From: SB11 sp037968475
Lineage (GTDB): Bacteria > Bacteroidota > Bacteroidia > UBA8524
Length of the DNA stretch: 64,000 nt
Direction: 5' to 3'
Assembly (NCBI GenBank): GCA_037968475.1
Contig: JBBKVO010000004.1
Location: 62,001 to 126,000, forward strand
The notes below the pieces were generated by a model. It saw nothing but the letters and a program-made list of their open reading frames with translations, had not been told where the DNA came from and searched no databases. Both the position numbers and the translations under genes were made by a program. Below, piece by piece: positions 8,778 through 16,484 of the stretch (the stretch's first letter is position 1; each line of letters starts with the position of its first letter).

Positions 8778-9152
8778 TTATTCTTTTATTCTCCAAGGCG
8801 GATTCAATCGGTTATCTCCTGCGTGATACAAGCAAAGTTTATTACCGTCAGGGTCGGCAAAATAAGTTTCTCGCCATAGCCAATCTTTATCGGTAGGCGG
8901 GGTATCAAACACTATTCCTTTTGCGGTAAGTTGGGCATAGGTATCATCTACATCATCACACTCAAAATAGAGCATGGTTCCGCTTGCGGGTACTTCATCA
9001 GCAATATGTATAGAAAATGTAGCTTGGTTGGCGGGTACTATAAAACGGGCGTAGTGTGGGCTATGCACTATAAGCTGAAACCCCAGTAGTTTGTAAAAAC
9101 TTACTGAGGTTTCAATATTGGTAACCAGTATAGTTACTTGGTTTAGTTGCAT
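8778..9152 (-). CDS. VOC-family (glyoxalase/bleomycin-resistance fold) protein
   Basis: 124 residues forming two beta-alpha-beta-beta-beta units: MQLNQVTILVTNIETSVSFY opens the first, and the second has DVDDTYAQLTAKG followed by ETYFADPDGNKLCLY. The FADPDGN turn and the final strand are the family signature. These small proteins are usually dimeric metalloenzymes or binding proteins, and the substrate cannot be told from sequence. It starts 12 bases after accD and is probably co-transcribed with it without any evident functional link. Confidence 0.85.
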   Translation of the reverse strand: MQLNQVTILVTNIETSVSFYKLLGFQLIVHSPHYARFIVPANQATFSIHIADEVPASGTMLYFECDDVDDTYAQLTAKGIVFDTPPTDKDWLWRETYFADPDGNKLCLYHAGDNRLNPPWRIKE

Positions 9153-9164
9153 TTTATGTGTGGC

Positions 9165-10049
9165 TTATTGCGCTGTGGCTTCCACTTTTTTTGCTCTTGG
9201 TTTCTTTTCGGTAAGCATTTGCACCAAAAGCGATATTTTATCTTTTAGTTCGGTGCGGGGCACTATAAAATCTAAAAAGCCGTGCTCTAATAAAAACTCA
9301 GCACTTTGGAAACCTTTAGGCAAATCTTTACCAATGGTTTCTTTTATTACACGTGGGCCTGCAAAACCTATTAGCGATTCTGGCTCGGCAATATTAAAAT
9401 CGCCCAGCATGGCAAACGATGCAGTAACACCACCCGTTGTTGGGTCGGTCATTAAAGATATATAGGGTATTCCTTCTTGACCTAATAAGGCCAGTTGTGC
9501 ACTGGTTTTAGCCATTTGCATTAGCGAGTGGGCGGCCTCCATCATACGTGCTCCTCCTGATTTTGAAATCATAAGGAAGGGTATTTTGTTGGCACGGCTG
9601 TATTGTATAGCGCGCGATATTTTTTCGCCTACTACGCTACCCATACTACCGCCTATAAAAGCAAAATCCATACAAGCAACTACCAATGGCGAGCCGTTTA
9701 CTTTGCCTACACCTGAGCGCAGGGCATCGTTAAGACCTGTTTTGATAATGCTTTCTTCTATACGTTGCTTATAGCTTTTGGTATCGGTAAAGTTTAAAGG
9801 GTCTCCGCTAACTAAGTTAGCATCTAACTCTTTAAAGTGCCCTTCATCAAACAATATATCAAAATATTCAGCCGAGCCAATTCTGTGGTGGTATTGGCAA
9901 TGCGGGCAAACATAATTGGCTTGTTTGTGGTCTTCGCTTAGGGTTGTTTTTTTGCACTGTGGGCATTTATACCAAAGTCCCTCGGGAGTAGCTTTCTTAT
10001 CTTTGGTAGCAGTAGATATTCCCTCTTTCAGTCGTTTATACCAACTCAT
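9165..10049 (-). CDS. accD: Acetyl-CoA carboxylase carboxyltransferase subunit beta
   Basis: 294 residues. The N-terminal zinc ribbon is intact with C29, C32, C48 and C51 (CPQC and CPHC). The crotonase-like carboxyltransferase core follows, with GSMGSVVGEKISRAI, SGGARMMEAAHSLMQM and the PTTGGVTASFAMLGD segment that forms the oxyanion region. With AccA it transfers the carboxyl group from biotin to acetyl-CoA, the first step of fatty acid synthesis. The C-terminus is a short basic tail. accA is not in this window. The leader upstream is about 100 bases if the TATCTTTG box at 10165-10172 is the promoter. Confidence 0.97.
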   Translation of the reverse strand: MSWYKRLKEGISTATKDKKATPEGLWYKCPQCKKTTLSEDHKQANYVCPHCQYHHRIGSAEYFDILFDEGHFKELDANLVSGDPLNFTDTKSYKQRIEESIIKTGLNDALRSGVGKVNGSPLVVACMDFAFIGGSMGSVVGEKISRAIQYSRANKIPFLMISKSGGARMMEAAHSLMQMAKTSAQLALLGQEGIPYISLMTDPTTGGVTASFAMLGDFNIAEPESLIGFAGPRVIKETIGKDLPKGFQSAEFLLEHGFLDFIVPRTELKDKISLLVQMLTEKKPRAKKVEATAQ

Positions 10050-10164
10050 GTGTGTATTTTGGGTTGTTTAGTTAGTAAGTTACTGATTAATACGTTGTTA
10101 TTGAGCTCAGGTACAGCCTGCATATTCACCAATAGCAAAATATAAATTGCAGCTAACTAAAAAT

Positions 10165-10172
10165 CAAAGATA
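10165..10172 (-). promoter_or_regulatory. Possible -7 box for accD
   Basis: TATCTTTG on the minus strand fits the Bacteroidota -7 consensus, but no TTG was found at the usual distance upstream. It overlaps the end of the aldolase terminator-like hairpin. Confidence 0.35.
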
Positions 10173-10224
10173 ATAGTTATCTGTTACACGGGGTAAATTT
10201 TCCCGATAACAAATAACTATTATC
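10169..10224 (-). terminator. Terminator-like stem-loop after the aldolase gene
   Basis: GATAATAGTTAT (10169-10180) and its exact complement ATAACTATTATC (10213-10224) enclose a partly paired interior with CGGG/CCCG. On the minus strand it lies 20 bases past the aldolase stop and is followed by TTTGATTTTT. Confidence 0.5.
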
Positions 10225-10243
10225 CGATAAGTTGAATTAGAAA

Positions 10244-11320
10244 TTAAGCTATTGTTACGTCTTTGTTCAAATAAACATCTTGTACGGCGTTTAGCAATTC
10301 CACACCATCGTTCATTGGTTTTTGGAATGCTTTACGACCTGATATAAGACCCATACCGCCTGCACGTTTGTTTATTACTGCTGTGCGCACTGCATCGGCC
10401 AAATCGGTAGAGCCTTTGCTATCGCCACCGCTGTTTATCAAACCTGCACGACCCATGTAGCAGTTTACTACTTGGTAGCGGCAAAGGTCGATAGGATTAT
10501 CGCTTGAAAGCTCGGTATACATTCTTTCATCTAATTTACCGTAGCTGCTTGAACCTGTATTAAGGGCTTTAAAGCCACCGTTGTTTTCGGCTAATTTTTG
10601 TTTGATAATATCGGCTTGGATGGTAACACCCAAGTGGTTGGCTTGACCTGTAAGGTCGGCAGATACGTGGTAATCAACACCATCTTTTTTAAATGCGCTG
10701 TTACGCACATAGCACCACAATACTGTGGCCATACCTAGTTCGTGTGCTTCTTCAAATGCTTCGGCTACTTCTATAATTTGGCGAGCTGATTCGTCAGAAC
10801 CGAAGTATATAGTTGCACCTACTGCTGTTGCACCCAAATTCCATGCTTCACGTACAGAGCCGTACATAATTTGATCGGCTTTGTTAGGGTAGGTCAATAA
10901 CTCGTTATGGTTAATTTTTACCATAAAAGGGATTTTGTGTGCATACTTGCGCGACATCATGGCAAGATTGCCAAATGTTGTAGCTACTGCGTTGCAACCA
11001 CCTTCTATAGCCAATTTTATAATGTTTTCAGGGTCGAAATAAGCAGGGTTTTTAGCAAACGATGCGCCTGCACTGTGCTCAATACCTTGGTCAACTGGCA
11101 AAATAGATACATAACCTGTACCCGCCAAACGGCCTGTATTGTATATAGCATTTAAGCTACGCAATACTTGTGGTGTGCGGTTGGTGTTTAACCAAACACG
11201 CTCAGTAAAATCAGGGCCTGGCAAATGCAACATATCTTTTGATACGGTTTTGCTTTGGTGGTTTAGTAATGTATCGGCTTTATCGCCCAACAATTCTTGG
11301 ATTTTTGAAATGTCCATCAT
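10244..11320 (-). CDS. fbaB: Class I fructose-bisphosphate aldolase (DhnA/FbaB type)
   Basis: 358 residues. It cleaves fructose-1,6-bisphosphate to dihydroxyacetone phosphate and glyceraldehyde-3-phosphate through a lysine Schiff base, in glycolysis and gluconeogenesis. Family signatures are VSILPVDQGIEHSAGASF, the VKINHNELLTYP strand, SVREAWNLGATAVGATIY and ADLTGQANHLGVTIQADIIK; a lysine in or near the last segment is the expected Schiff-base residue (assigned from family knowledge). The C-terminal INSGGDSKG and GGMGLISGRKAF loops bind phosphate. The start is MM; the second ATG is equally possible. It appears to be a single-gene unit with a TACCTTTG box upstream. Confidence 0.93.
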   Translation of the reverse strand: MMDISKIQELLGDKADTLLNHQSKTVSKDMLHLPGPDFTERVWLNTNRTPQVLRSLNAIYNTGRLAGTGYVSILPVDQGIEHSAGASFAKNPAYFDPENIIKLAIEGGCNAVATTFGNLAMMSRKYAHKIPFMVKINHNELLTYPNKADQIMYGSVREAWNLGATAVGATIYFGSDESARQIIEVAEAFEEAHELGMATVLWCYVRNSAFKKDGVDYHVSADLTGQANHLGVTIQADIIKQKLAENNGGFKALNTGSSSYGKLDERMYTELSSDNPIDLCRYQVVNCYMGRAGLINSGGDSKGSTDLADAVRTAVINKRAGGMGLISGRKAFQKPMNDGVELLNAVQDVYLNKDVTIA

Positions 11321-11345
11321 AGAAATTGGTTTTTGTGAATTTGCG

Positions 11346-11353
11346 CAAAGGTA
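11346..11353 (-). promoter_or_regulatory. Possible -7 box of the aldolase gene
   Basis: TACCTTTG on the minus strand, 26 bases before the start codon, fits TAnnTTTG. No clear TTG element was found 19-21 bases upstream. Confidence 0.45.
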
Positions 11354-11521
11354 TGTTTTTTTTTGAAAGTTGTTTTGTAGCGGGTAGTTTGTGATTAGTG
11401 TTTTGTAATTGTGCCATTAATAAGTGCCTGTACCTGACTTCATTTAATGGAACATTATAATTGATGTGAGTTTGATATAGATTATATAATACACTGTTTA
11501 TAAGAATATTAGTGTTTTTTT

Positions 11522-11626
11522 AATAGGGTTAAAAACCTATTCTATCGAAAATTACAGCCCGCAAGACAACTTAAGTTGTCTTGCGGGCTGTAATAGTAAC
11601 AGCAGTGGGTTTTAACCCGCTGTAAA
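11522..11626. repeat. Cluster of palindromes with a perfect 44-bp core
   Basis: This lies in the 392-base gap between the aldolase and GNAT genes, which otherwise shows nothing coding. The core at 11551-11594 is a perfect 44-base palindrome with no spacer: arm 11551-11572 is the exact reverse complement of 11573-11594. It is flanked on the left by an imperfect hairpin of AATAGGGTT with AACCTATT (11522-11541) and on the right by CAGTGGGTT with AACCCGCTG (from about 11604). Three adjoining hairpins resemble REP-type intergenic elements. A terminator is less likely because no T-run follows. Confidence 0.7.
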
Positions 11627-11712
11627 TGGAGTTTCATACCCCGAAGGTTATAAATAGCCACTAATCATATATCACTAAACACCAATCACCATAATCTTTT
11701 ACCTTTGCTATT

Positions 11713-12135
11713 ATGAGTATTGAGGTTATTAGAATTGATAACGATGCGCTGCTGCAACAGGCATTTGATATACGCGTAAAAGTATTTGTGGATGAGCAAG
11801 GGGTAGACCAACGCCTTGAGTATGAATACGAGGACGAAAGCACACATTTTTTAGCCCTTTTGGGCGGAAAACCTATTGGCACTGCCCGTTGGCGCAAGAC
11901 TGATGGAGGCTATAAGTTGGAGCGTTTTGCCGTATTGCAAGCGTACCGCAGCAGTGGGGCAGGGGCTGCTTTGCTAAAAGCTGTTTTGACTGATGTGCTG
12001 CCTACCGATGAAAAAGTATACCTAAATGCCCAAACCCAAGTAGTTAATTTTTATGCTAAGTATGGTTTTGCACCCGTTGGGAAAGAATTTGAGGAGGCTG
12101 GGATAATGCATTATAAGATGGAGTTTTCAAAATAA
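11713..12135 (+). CDS. GNAT-family N-acetyltransferase (YjcF/ElaA-like)
   Basis: 140 residues. The N-terminal segment FDIRVKVFVDEQGVDQRLEYEYED is typical of the YjcF-like GNAT group. The acetyl-CoA binding site follows: LERFAVLQAYRSSGAGAALL has the R/Q-x-x-G-x-G/A pattern, and NAQTQVVNFYAKYGF is the last beta-alpha unit. It transfers acetyl from acetyl-CoA to an amine that cannot be predicted. It stands alone on the plus strand between a palindrome cluster and the nuclease-like gene. Confidence 0.9.
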   Translation: MSIEVIRIDNDALLQQAFDIRVKVFVDEQGVDQRLEYEYEDESTHFLALLGGKPIGTARWRKTDGGYKLERFAVLQAYRSSGAGAALLKAVLTDVLPTDEKVYLNAQTQVVNFYAKYGFAPVGKEFEEAGIMHYKMEFSK

Positions 12136-12195
12136 AGTTTAGTTATTTTCCAACAGAAATTCTGTTAATTGCATAAACAACAAAGCACTTCTATC

Positions 12196-13278
12196 ATGGA
12201 TTTTAAAGATGAAATTAAGCAATTAGCCGAACGTGTTATTAAGCTAAAGGGGATAACCCAAACAGAAGAAGCTACAAAAAATGCTTTTGTTATGCCTTTC
12301 TTAAAAGCATTAGGATACGATGTTTTTAACCCCTTAGAAGTAGTGCCTGAATACATTACTGATATAGGTACAAAAAAGGGTGAGAAAATTGATTACGCTA
12401 TTTTAAAAGATGCCCAACCTGTTATGTTGGTTGAGTGCAAGCACTGGGCTGAAAAACTGAATTTGCACGACGGGCAATTGCTTCGCTATTTTCATGTTTC
12501 AAAGGCTAGGTTCGGGCTTTTAACAAATGGCATTCTGTTTAGGTTTTTTACCGATTTGGTTGAAAATAATAAGATGGATGAAAAACCATTTTTTGAATTT
12601 GATATTTCTGAAATAAAAGACAACCAAATAGAAGAGTTAAAGAAGTTTCATAAATCTTATTTTGACGTAGAGAATATTTTAACCACTGCAAGTGAGCTTA
12701 AATACACCAGTCAGCTTAAAACCGTTTTGAATACTGAATTTAACGAACCCTCAGTTGAATTTGTTAAATTTCTGACTAAACAAGTGTACCCAGGGCGTAT
12801 TACTGAAGGAATTTTGGAGCAGTTTACTTCATTAACAAAAAAATCTATCAATCAATATATTAGTGATGTTGTAACCGAAAGATTGAAAAATGCTTTAAAA
12901 AGGGAAACAGAAGTGGTTGCGCCTGATAAAGCAACTATTGACGAAACAACAACGGGCGGTGAGCCTGAAAGCAAAATTGAAACAACCGTTGAAGAACAGG
13001 AGAGTTTTTATATTGTTAAAGCCATTTTGCGCAATAAGATAAATTCAGAACGGATATTTCATCGTGATGCTCAATCATACTTTACAATTATTGTTGATGA
13101 TAACAATCGTAAACCTATTTGCAGGATGTATTTTAATGGAAGTAAAAAGTATATTGGCATTTTCGACTTAGAGAAAAAAGAAACTAAATTTGAGATATCT
13201 GATTTAGATGATATTTATAAATATGCGGTTCAATTAGAGAACGCAATACAGAATTATATTACCGAAGTGAGCGAGTAG
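12196..13278 (+). CDS. Orphan HsdR N-terminal-like restriction nuclease domain protein
   Basis: About 360 residues from ATG at 12196; a TTG nine codons upstream is a weaker start. The N-terminal half carries a PD-(D/E)xK nuclease-type core as in the type I restriction subunit HsdR: EATKNAFVMPFLKALGYDVF, then KGEKIDYAIL and VMLVECKHWAEKLN (D, then E-x-K), then FGLLTNGILFRFFTDL. No helicase motifs follow, so this is the stand-alone form known from many genomes. The middle is helical; the C-terminal part (from IVKAILRNKI) looks like a separate alpha/beta domain that binds or modifies something unknown. No hsdM or hsdS gene is near. Nuclease activity is inferred, not shown. Confidence 0.75.
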   Translation: MDFKDEIKQLAERVIKLKGITQTEEATKNAFVMPFLKALGYDVFNPLEVVPEYITDIGTKKGEKIDYAILKDAQPVMLVECKHWAEKLNLHDGQLLRYFHVSKARFGLLTNGILFRFFTDLVENNKMDEKPFFEFDISEIKDNQIEELKKFHKSYFDVENILTTASELKYTSQLKTVLNTEFNEPSVEFVKFLTKQVYPGRITEGILEQFTSLTKKSINQYISDVVTERLKNALKRETEVVAPDKATIDETTTGGEPESKIETTVEEQESFYIVKAILRNKINSERIFHRDAQSYFTIIVDDNNRKPICRMYFNGSKKYIGIFDLEKKETKFEISDLDDIYKYAVQLENAIQNYITEVSE

Positions 13279-13287
13279 TTGCTCCAT

Positions 13288-13335
13288 AAACCATAAACAG
13301 CCCTAAAGTGAAAACTTTAGGGCTGTTTATGGTTT
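13288..13335. terminator. Bidirectional terminator
   Basis: A perfect 22-bp stem (13288-13309 with 13314-13335) and a GAAA loop. It lies between the convergent nuclease-like and lipoprotein genes. A-rich and T-rich ends allow it to work on both strands. Confidence 0.9.
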
Positions 13336-13347
13336 GTTTAGTGTGTT

Positions 13348-13911
13348 TTATCCCTTCCAGTACATATTCCAAAACACATATATTTCGCTACATTTTTGTT
13401 CATGAAAATCGTAACAAATAAAGGTTACACTTACGGGGCCTTTTACATATTCGTAATTGCCCGAGTTTACTCTTGTAGGTGTGCCAAATATTTTCAAAAT
13501 CTCATCCTTGTGCATACCCAAAAAGTTTATTTTGTTATCCCTAATCTTTCTTTGGGCAAAAAACTCTTTGGTGGGTGCGTAGTTTTTGTTTCTATTGCCC
13601 GTTAGGCGTATGTGGTTCACAGTATTCGTTTTCTTATCGTAGGTATAGCTAAACATTCGGTCTCCGGCGGCGTCATCGTGGTATACACTTACAAAACTGT
13701 ACGATGTATTCTCATCTTTGGTTGTTTTTGAAGGATTTCCCCACAACTCAATTGCTTTGGGTTCAAGTTCGTCTTTGGTTATACCCATCACACGTATAAA
13801 ATCATCAAGCGTGGTTTCGGTCAAAGGCTTTTCTTTCGGAGTAGAAGTTTTGGTGGTTTTGCAAGCTGCAAATACCAGCAAAAAGGCAGCTAAGTAGGTT
13901 AGTTTTTTCAT
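13348..13911 (-). CDS. Predicted lipoprotein of unknown function
   Basis: About 187 residues from ATG at 13911, preferred over a start 17 codons upstream because it gives a lipoprotein signal, MKKLTYLAAFLLVFAAC, with the lipobox cysteine in FAAC followed by KTTKTST. The mature part contains two similar segments: a VMGITKDELEPKAIELWGNPSKTT motif and later FLGMHKDEILKIFGTPTRV. Both have the form G-x-x-K-D-E-x, then L/I-x-G-x-P, which recalls SmpA/OmlA-type repeats. It may therefore be an envelope-stability lipoprotein, but this is inference. It is a single gene. Confidence 0.6.
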   Translation of the reverse strand: MKKLTYLAAFLLVFAACKTTKTSTPKEKPLTETTLDDFIRVMGITKDELEPKAIELWGNPSKTTKDENTSYSFVSVYHDDAAGDRMFSYTYDKKTNTVNHIRLTGNRNKNYAPTKEFFAQRKIRDNKINFLGMHKDEILKIFGTPTRVNSGNYEYVKGPVSVTFICYDFHEQKCSEIYVFWNMYWKG

Positions 13912-13980
13912 ATTAGGCTTATTTTCTACATATATTCTATAAGCACATAAAAAGTAAATCACTAATCATGTAAAATATAA

Positions 13981-13998
13981 TTTCAATAATTATTGAAA
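13981..13998. promoter_or_regulatory. Perfect 18-bp palindrome over a promoter -33 box
   Basis: TTTCAATAATTATTGAAA is a perfect palindrome and contains the TTG of the promoter at 13993-13995. Its position suggests an operator for a dimeric regulator. TATTGAA recurs at about 14023 and 14077. Confidence 0.5.
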
Positions 13999-14022
13999 CT
14001 TCAGTTATTATTTTTATCTTTG
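13993..14022 (+). promoter_or_regulatory. Bacteroidota-type promoter
   Basis: TTG (13993-13995), a 19-base spacer and TATCTTTG (14015-14022) match the consensus well. The predicted start of transcription is near 14029, about 65 bases before the membrane protein gene at 14094. Confidence 0.65.
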
Positions 14023-14034
14023 TATTGAAGTTTT

Positions 14035-14053
14035 AGCCCGAAGGGGCTTTTTT
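14035..14053 (+). terminator. Hairpin with T-run in the leader of the 14.1-kb gene
   Basis: AGCCC (14035-14039) pairs with GGGCT (14044-14048) over a 4-base loop and is followed by five or more T. It begins only a few bases after the predicted start of transcription. It could be an attenuator, or the end of a very short transcript. Confidence 0.45.
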
Positions 14054-14093
14054 AAAACAATAGTCTTTCAGTTTTTATTGAAATATTAGTGAG

Positions 14094-14534
14094 ATGAAAG
14101 TAAATAAAATAGGGGTGTTTTTAGTGCTTGATGTTATTATGCAAGCCTTGCCCATTGCAGCAACGGTTCTATTTCCACCAATTTTTTTGTGTATCATATT
14201 GGGCGGGGCTTGGCAACTGTTTAGTTATTATACGCTTAATGCTTGGGGCATACAATCAAAGTACAGAAACGGGTATATAAATATGGTCTTATTCACTCTG
14301 GGTGCACTGGCAGTGGGTGCATTATTTGTAGGCATTGCGTTTGTAATAGCCAGCAGCAGTTTATATATAATCGGGCTGGTACTTATAGGGTTTTCGGCAC
14401 TATTCGGGGCTATTTTATACATCATCTATTCTATAGTAACCCTTGATAGTTTAGTAATTGAAATTGAAAAGTGCATTAGGCATAGAAAAGAAAAACGTGC
14501 GTATAAAAATAACTTAGACGACTGGTGGGTATGA
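14094..14534 (+). CDS. Small multi-spanning membrane protein
   Basis: 146 residues with four hydrophobic segments (about 7-22, 24-45, 67-90 and 95-120) and a basic C-terminal tail (RHRKEKRAYKNN). No family is recognised. The segment GGAWQLFSYYT matches GMVWQFFSYAS in the next gene, so the two are distant paralogues. A promoter with a palindrome and a hairpin leader lies upstream. Function unknown; it probably resides in the inner membrane. Confidence 0.6.
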   Translation: MKVNKIGVFLVLDVIMQALPIAATVLFPPIFLCIILGGAWQLFSYYTLNAWGIQSKYRNGYINMVLFTLGALAVGALFVGIAFVIASSSLYIIGLVLIGFSALFGAILYIIYSIVTLDSLVIEIEKCIRHRKEKRAYKNNLDDWWV

Positions 14535-14680
14535 AAATAGAACTATAAAGCATACATATTTAGCAGCACGACAATGGGTTTTTATCCCTATTTAGTGATG
14601 TGTTTGATTATACATTTTATATTTAGGCGGTAGAATAAGTGAACCCAAATGTATTAAACACAAAAAAGTGCTGATAAACG

Positions 14681-15088
14681 ATGAATATAGATAACAATAA
14701 AGAAAAAAAATTACTGATGATAGATGTAGTAGGGCAGTTGCTTTTGCTTGCCGGAGGACTAATTTTTATTGATGTTTCTTTATTAGGGTTGATACTAGGC
14801 ATGGTTTGGCAGTTTTTTAGTTACGCATCGCACACAAGAAATAAAAGAGCGTTTTACCGTGCCCGAAAACGATTTGCAGCTTGGGCAAAATTTATAATTA
14901 TTATACTGGCTATATCTTGTTTTGCATTAGGAATAAGAGGCCTTTATATCAGTTTTAAATGGTTTGATGAATTTATATACTATGGTTTTAGAGTGAGTTT
15001 TGTGGGGTGTGCAGTATTGTATATTGTGTATTTGTCCATAAGCATAAAACATTTCTTTTCACTTGAAAAAAACGGATTTTCATTTTAA
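14681..15088 (+). CDS. Small membrane protein related to the preceding gene
   Basis: 135 residues with four hydrophobic stretches (about 12-27, 29-46, 67-88 and 100-120). It shares the short motif G-x-x-W-Q-x-F-S-Y at the end of the second segment with the gene 150 bases upstream, followed in both by a basic loop. The N-terminus (MNIDNNKEKKLLM) is charged and cytoplasmic. Function unknown. The next gene starts 9 bases after the stop, so co-transcription with the TIGR01777 gene is likely. Confidence 0.6.
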   Translation: MNIDNNKEKKLLMIDVVGQLLLLAGGLIFIDVSLLGLILGMVWQFFSYASHTRNKRAFYRARKRFAAWAKFIIIILAISCFALGIRGLYISFKWFDEFIYYGFRVSFVGCAVLYIVYLSISIKHFFSLEKNGFSF

Positions 15089-15097
15089 ACAATAAAC

Positions 15098-16021
15098 ATG
15101 AAAAAGATAGTAATAGCAGCCGCTAACGGCTATTTGGGTAAAGCATTGATTAACTACTTTGCCGATAGCGATTATAGTATTACCTGTTTGTGCCGTAAAC
15201 CTATCGCGTTTGAAAATGCAAAATGCGTGGTGTGGGATGGCAAAACACTAGGCGCTTGGGCAAGTGAGCTAGAGGGAGCAACAGCACTTATAAACCTTGC
15301 AGGCAAAAGTGTTGATTGTAGATATACGGATGAAAACAAACGCCAAATTATAGCATCGCGGGTAGATAGTACCAAAGTACTGGGTGAAGCTGTTGCTAAC
15401 TGTGTACAAGCTCCAAAAGTGTGGCTAAATGCTTCATCAGTAGCAATTTATAGTGATGATGATAGAGTGGCTACTGATGAAAACGGTGAAGTAGGTGAGG
15501 GTTTCTCAGTGCAAGTTTGCCAACAATGGGAAGAAACATTTTTTAGCACCAACACTCCCCATACACGCAAAGCTGCCCTGCGCATAGCATTTGTGCTAGG
15601 CAATAGCGGTGGTGCATTGCCCATGCTTAGTCGATTGGCCAAAATAGGTTTGGGCGGTACAATGGGCAAAGGCACACAATACATTAGCTGGATACACGAG
15701 CTTGATTTTTGCCGCTCTGTTGAGTGGCTGATTGATAAGCCTATTGAGGGTGCTGTAAATATTTGCGCGCCACAGCCTGTTACCAATAAAGTGTTTATGC
15801 AAACCCTTCGCAAAGCACATAAAATACCTTTTGGTATACCCATAAATACATGGATGCTAGAGGTAGGTGCTGTGCTATTGCAAACCCAAACCGAGTTGGT
15901 GCTAAAAAGTCGCCGCGTAGCCCCACAACGTTTACAGCAAAGCGGTTTCACCTTTGGGTATACTACTGTTGAAGGGGCTTTGGGTAGTTTGGCACATCCC
16001 GTGCAAGCAATTTTGATATAG
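15098..16021 (+). CDS. TIGR01777 family protein (atypical SDR, DUF1731 C-terminus)
   Basis: 307 residues. The N-terminal Rossmann fold begins KKIVIAAANGYLGKALINYF, where N-G-Y-L-G replaces the usual G-x-x-G-x-x-G start. ALINLAGKSVDCRYTDENKR is the signature of the TIGR01777/SDR39U1 group, and WLNASSVAIYSDDD and WEETFF are further matches. The C-terminal INICAPQPVTNKVFMQTL region is the DUF1731 domain. Members are thought to bind NADP(H), and the substrate is not known. The nine-base gap to the previous gene suggests an operon. Confidence 0.88.
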   Translation: MKKIVIAAANGYLGKALINYFADSDYSITCLCRKPIAFENAKCVVWDGKTLGAWASELEGATALINLAGKSVDCRYTDENKRQIIASRVDSTKVLGEAVANCVQAPKVWLNASSVAIYSDDDRVATDENGEVGEGFSVQVCQQWEETFFSTNTPHTRKAALRIAFVLGNSGGALPMLSRLAKIGLGGTMGKGTQYISWIHELDFCRSVEWLIDKPIEGAVNICAPQPVTNKVFMQTLRKAHKIPFGIPINTWMLEVGAVLLQTQTELVLKSRRVAPQRLQQSGFTFGYTTVEGALGSLAHPVQAILI

Positions 16022-16059
16022 TTACCTTATCTTTCTTTTTCATTAGAAAAGAAAAAACT

Positions 16060-16395
16060 ATGACAACAGCCGAAGAACTATACCACCAAATAGCTGATGC
16101 TACACCCAATGCCACCAAAGGCAAAATGTTTGGGGCACTATGCCTAAAAGCACCCAACGGAAAAGCAGGGGTGATGTTTTGGAAAGACTATATGGTTTTT
16201 AAACTTCCCGCTGCCGAACTGAACGAGGCTTTGGCGATGGACGGTATACAAATGTTTACCCCAATGGATAACCGCGCCATGAACGGTTGGGCGCAAGTAC
16301 CCTACGACTATAACGAACGATGGAAACAATGGGCAGAACAAGCAATGGCCTTTGTGGCCTTAATAGAAGAGAAACCAAAAAAGAAAAAGAAATAA
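16060..16395 (+). CDS. TfoX N-terminal domain-like protein
   Basis: 111 residues. The KGKMFGALCLKAPNGKAGVMFWKDYMVFKL segment has the beta-hairpin pattern of stand-alone TfoX-N proteins (K-M-F-G followed by a G-x-x-F/V strand). The second half has FTPMDNRAMNGWAQVPYDY. The C-terminus is a run of lysines (EEKPKKKKK). In gammaproteobacteria TfoX/Sxy affects competence. For short Bacteroidota members no role is established. It begins 38 bases after the SDR gene. Confidence 0.7.
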   Translation: MTTAEELYHQIADATPNATKGKMFGALCLKAPNGKAGVMFWKDYMVFKLPAAELNEALAMDGIQMFTPMDNRAMNGWAQVPYDYNERWKQWAEQAMAFVALIEEKPKKKKK

Positions 16396-16456
16396 AGTTT
16401 TTGTGCATCCAACGTATTCTTTTCAAAGTACATCCTATCAAATAGAACGTAAATTG

Positions 16457-16464
16457 TACTTTTG
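16457..16464 (+). promoter_or_regulatory. Possible -7 box for the epimerase gene
   Basis: TACTTTTG fits TAnnTTTG and lies 21 bases before the ATG at 16485. No convincing -33 element was found. Confidence 0.35.
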
Positions 16465-16484
16465 CAAAAACTATTAAAAACAAG

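Noticed and set aside
15448..15951. A 167-codon open frame antisense to the TIGR01777 gene
   Set aside because: The protein is cysteine/serine-rich with no domain, and the sense gene has strong family motifs.
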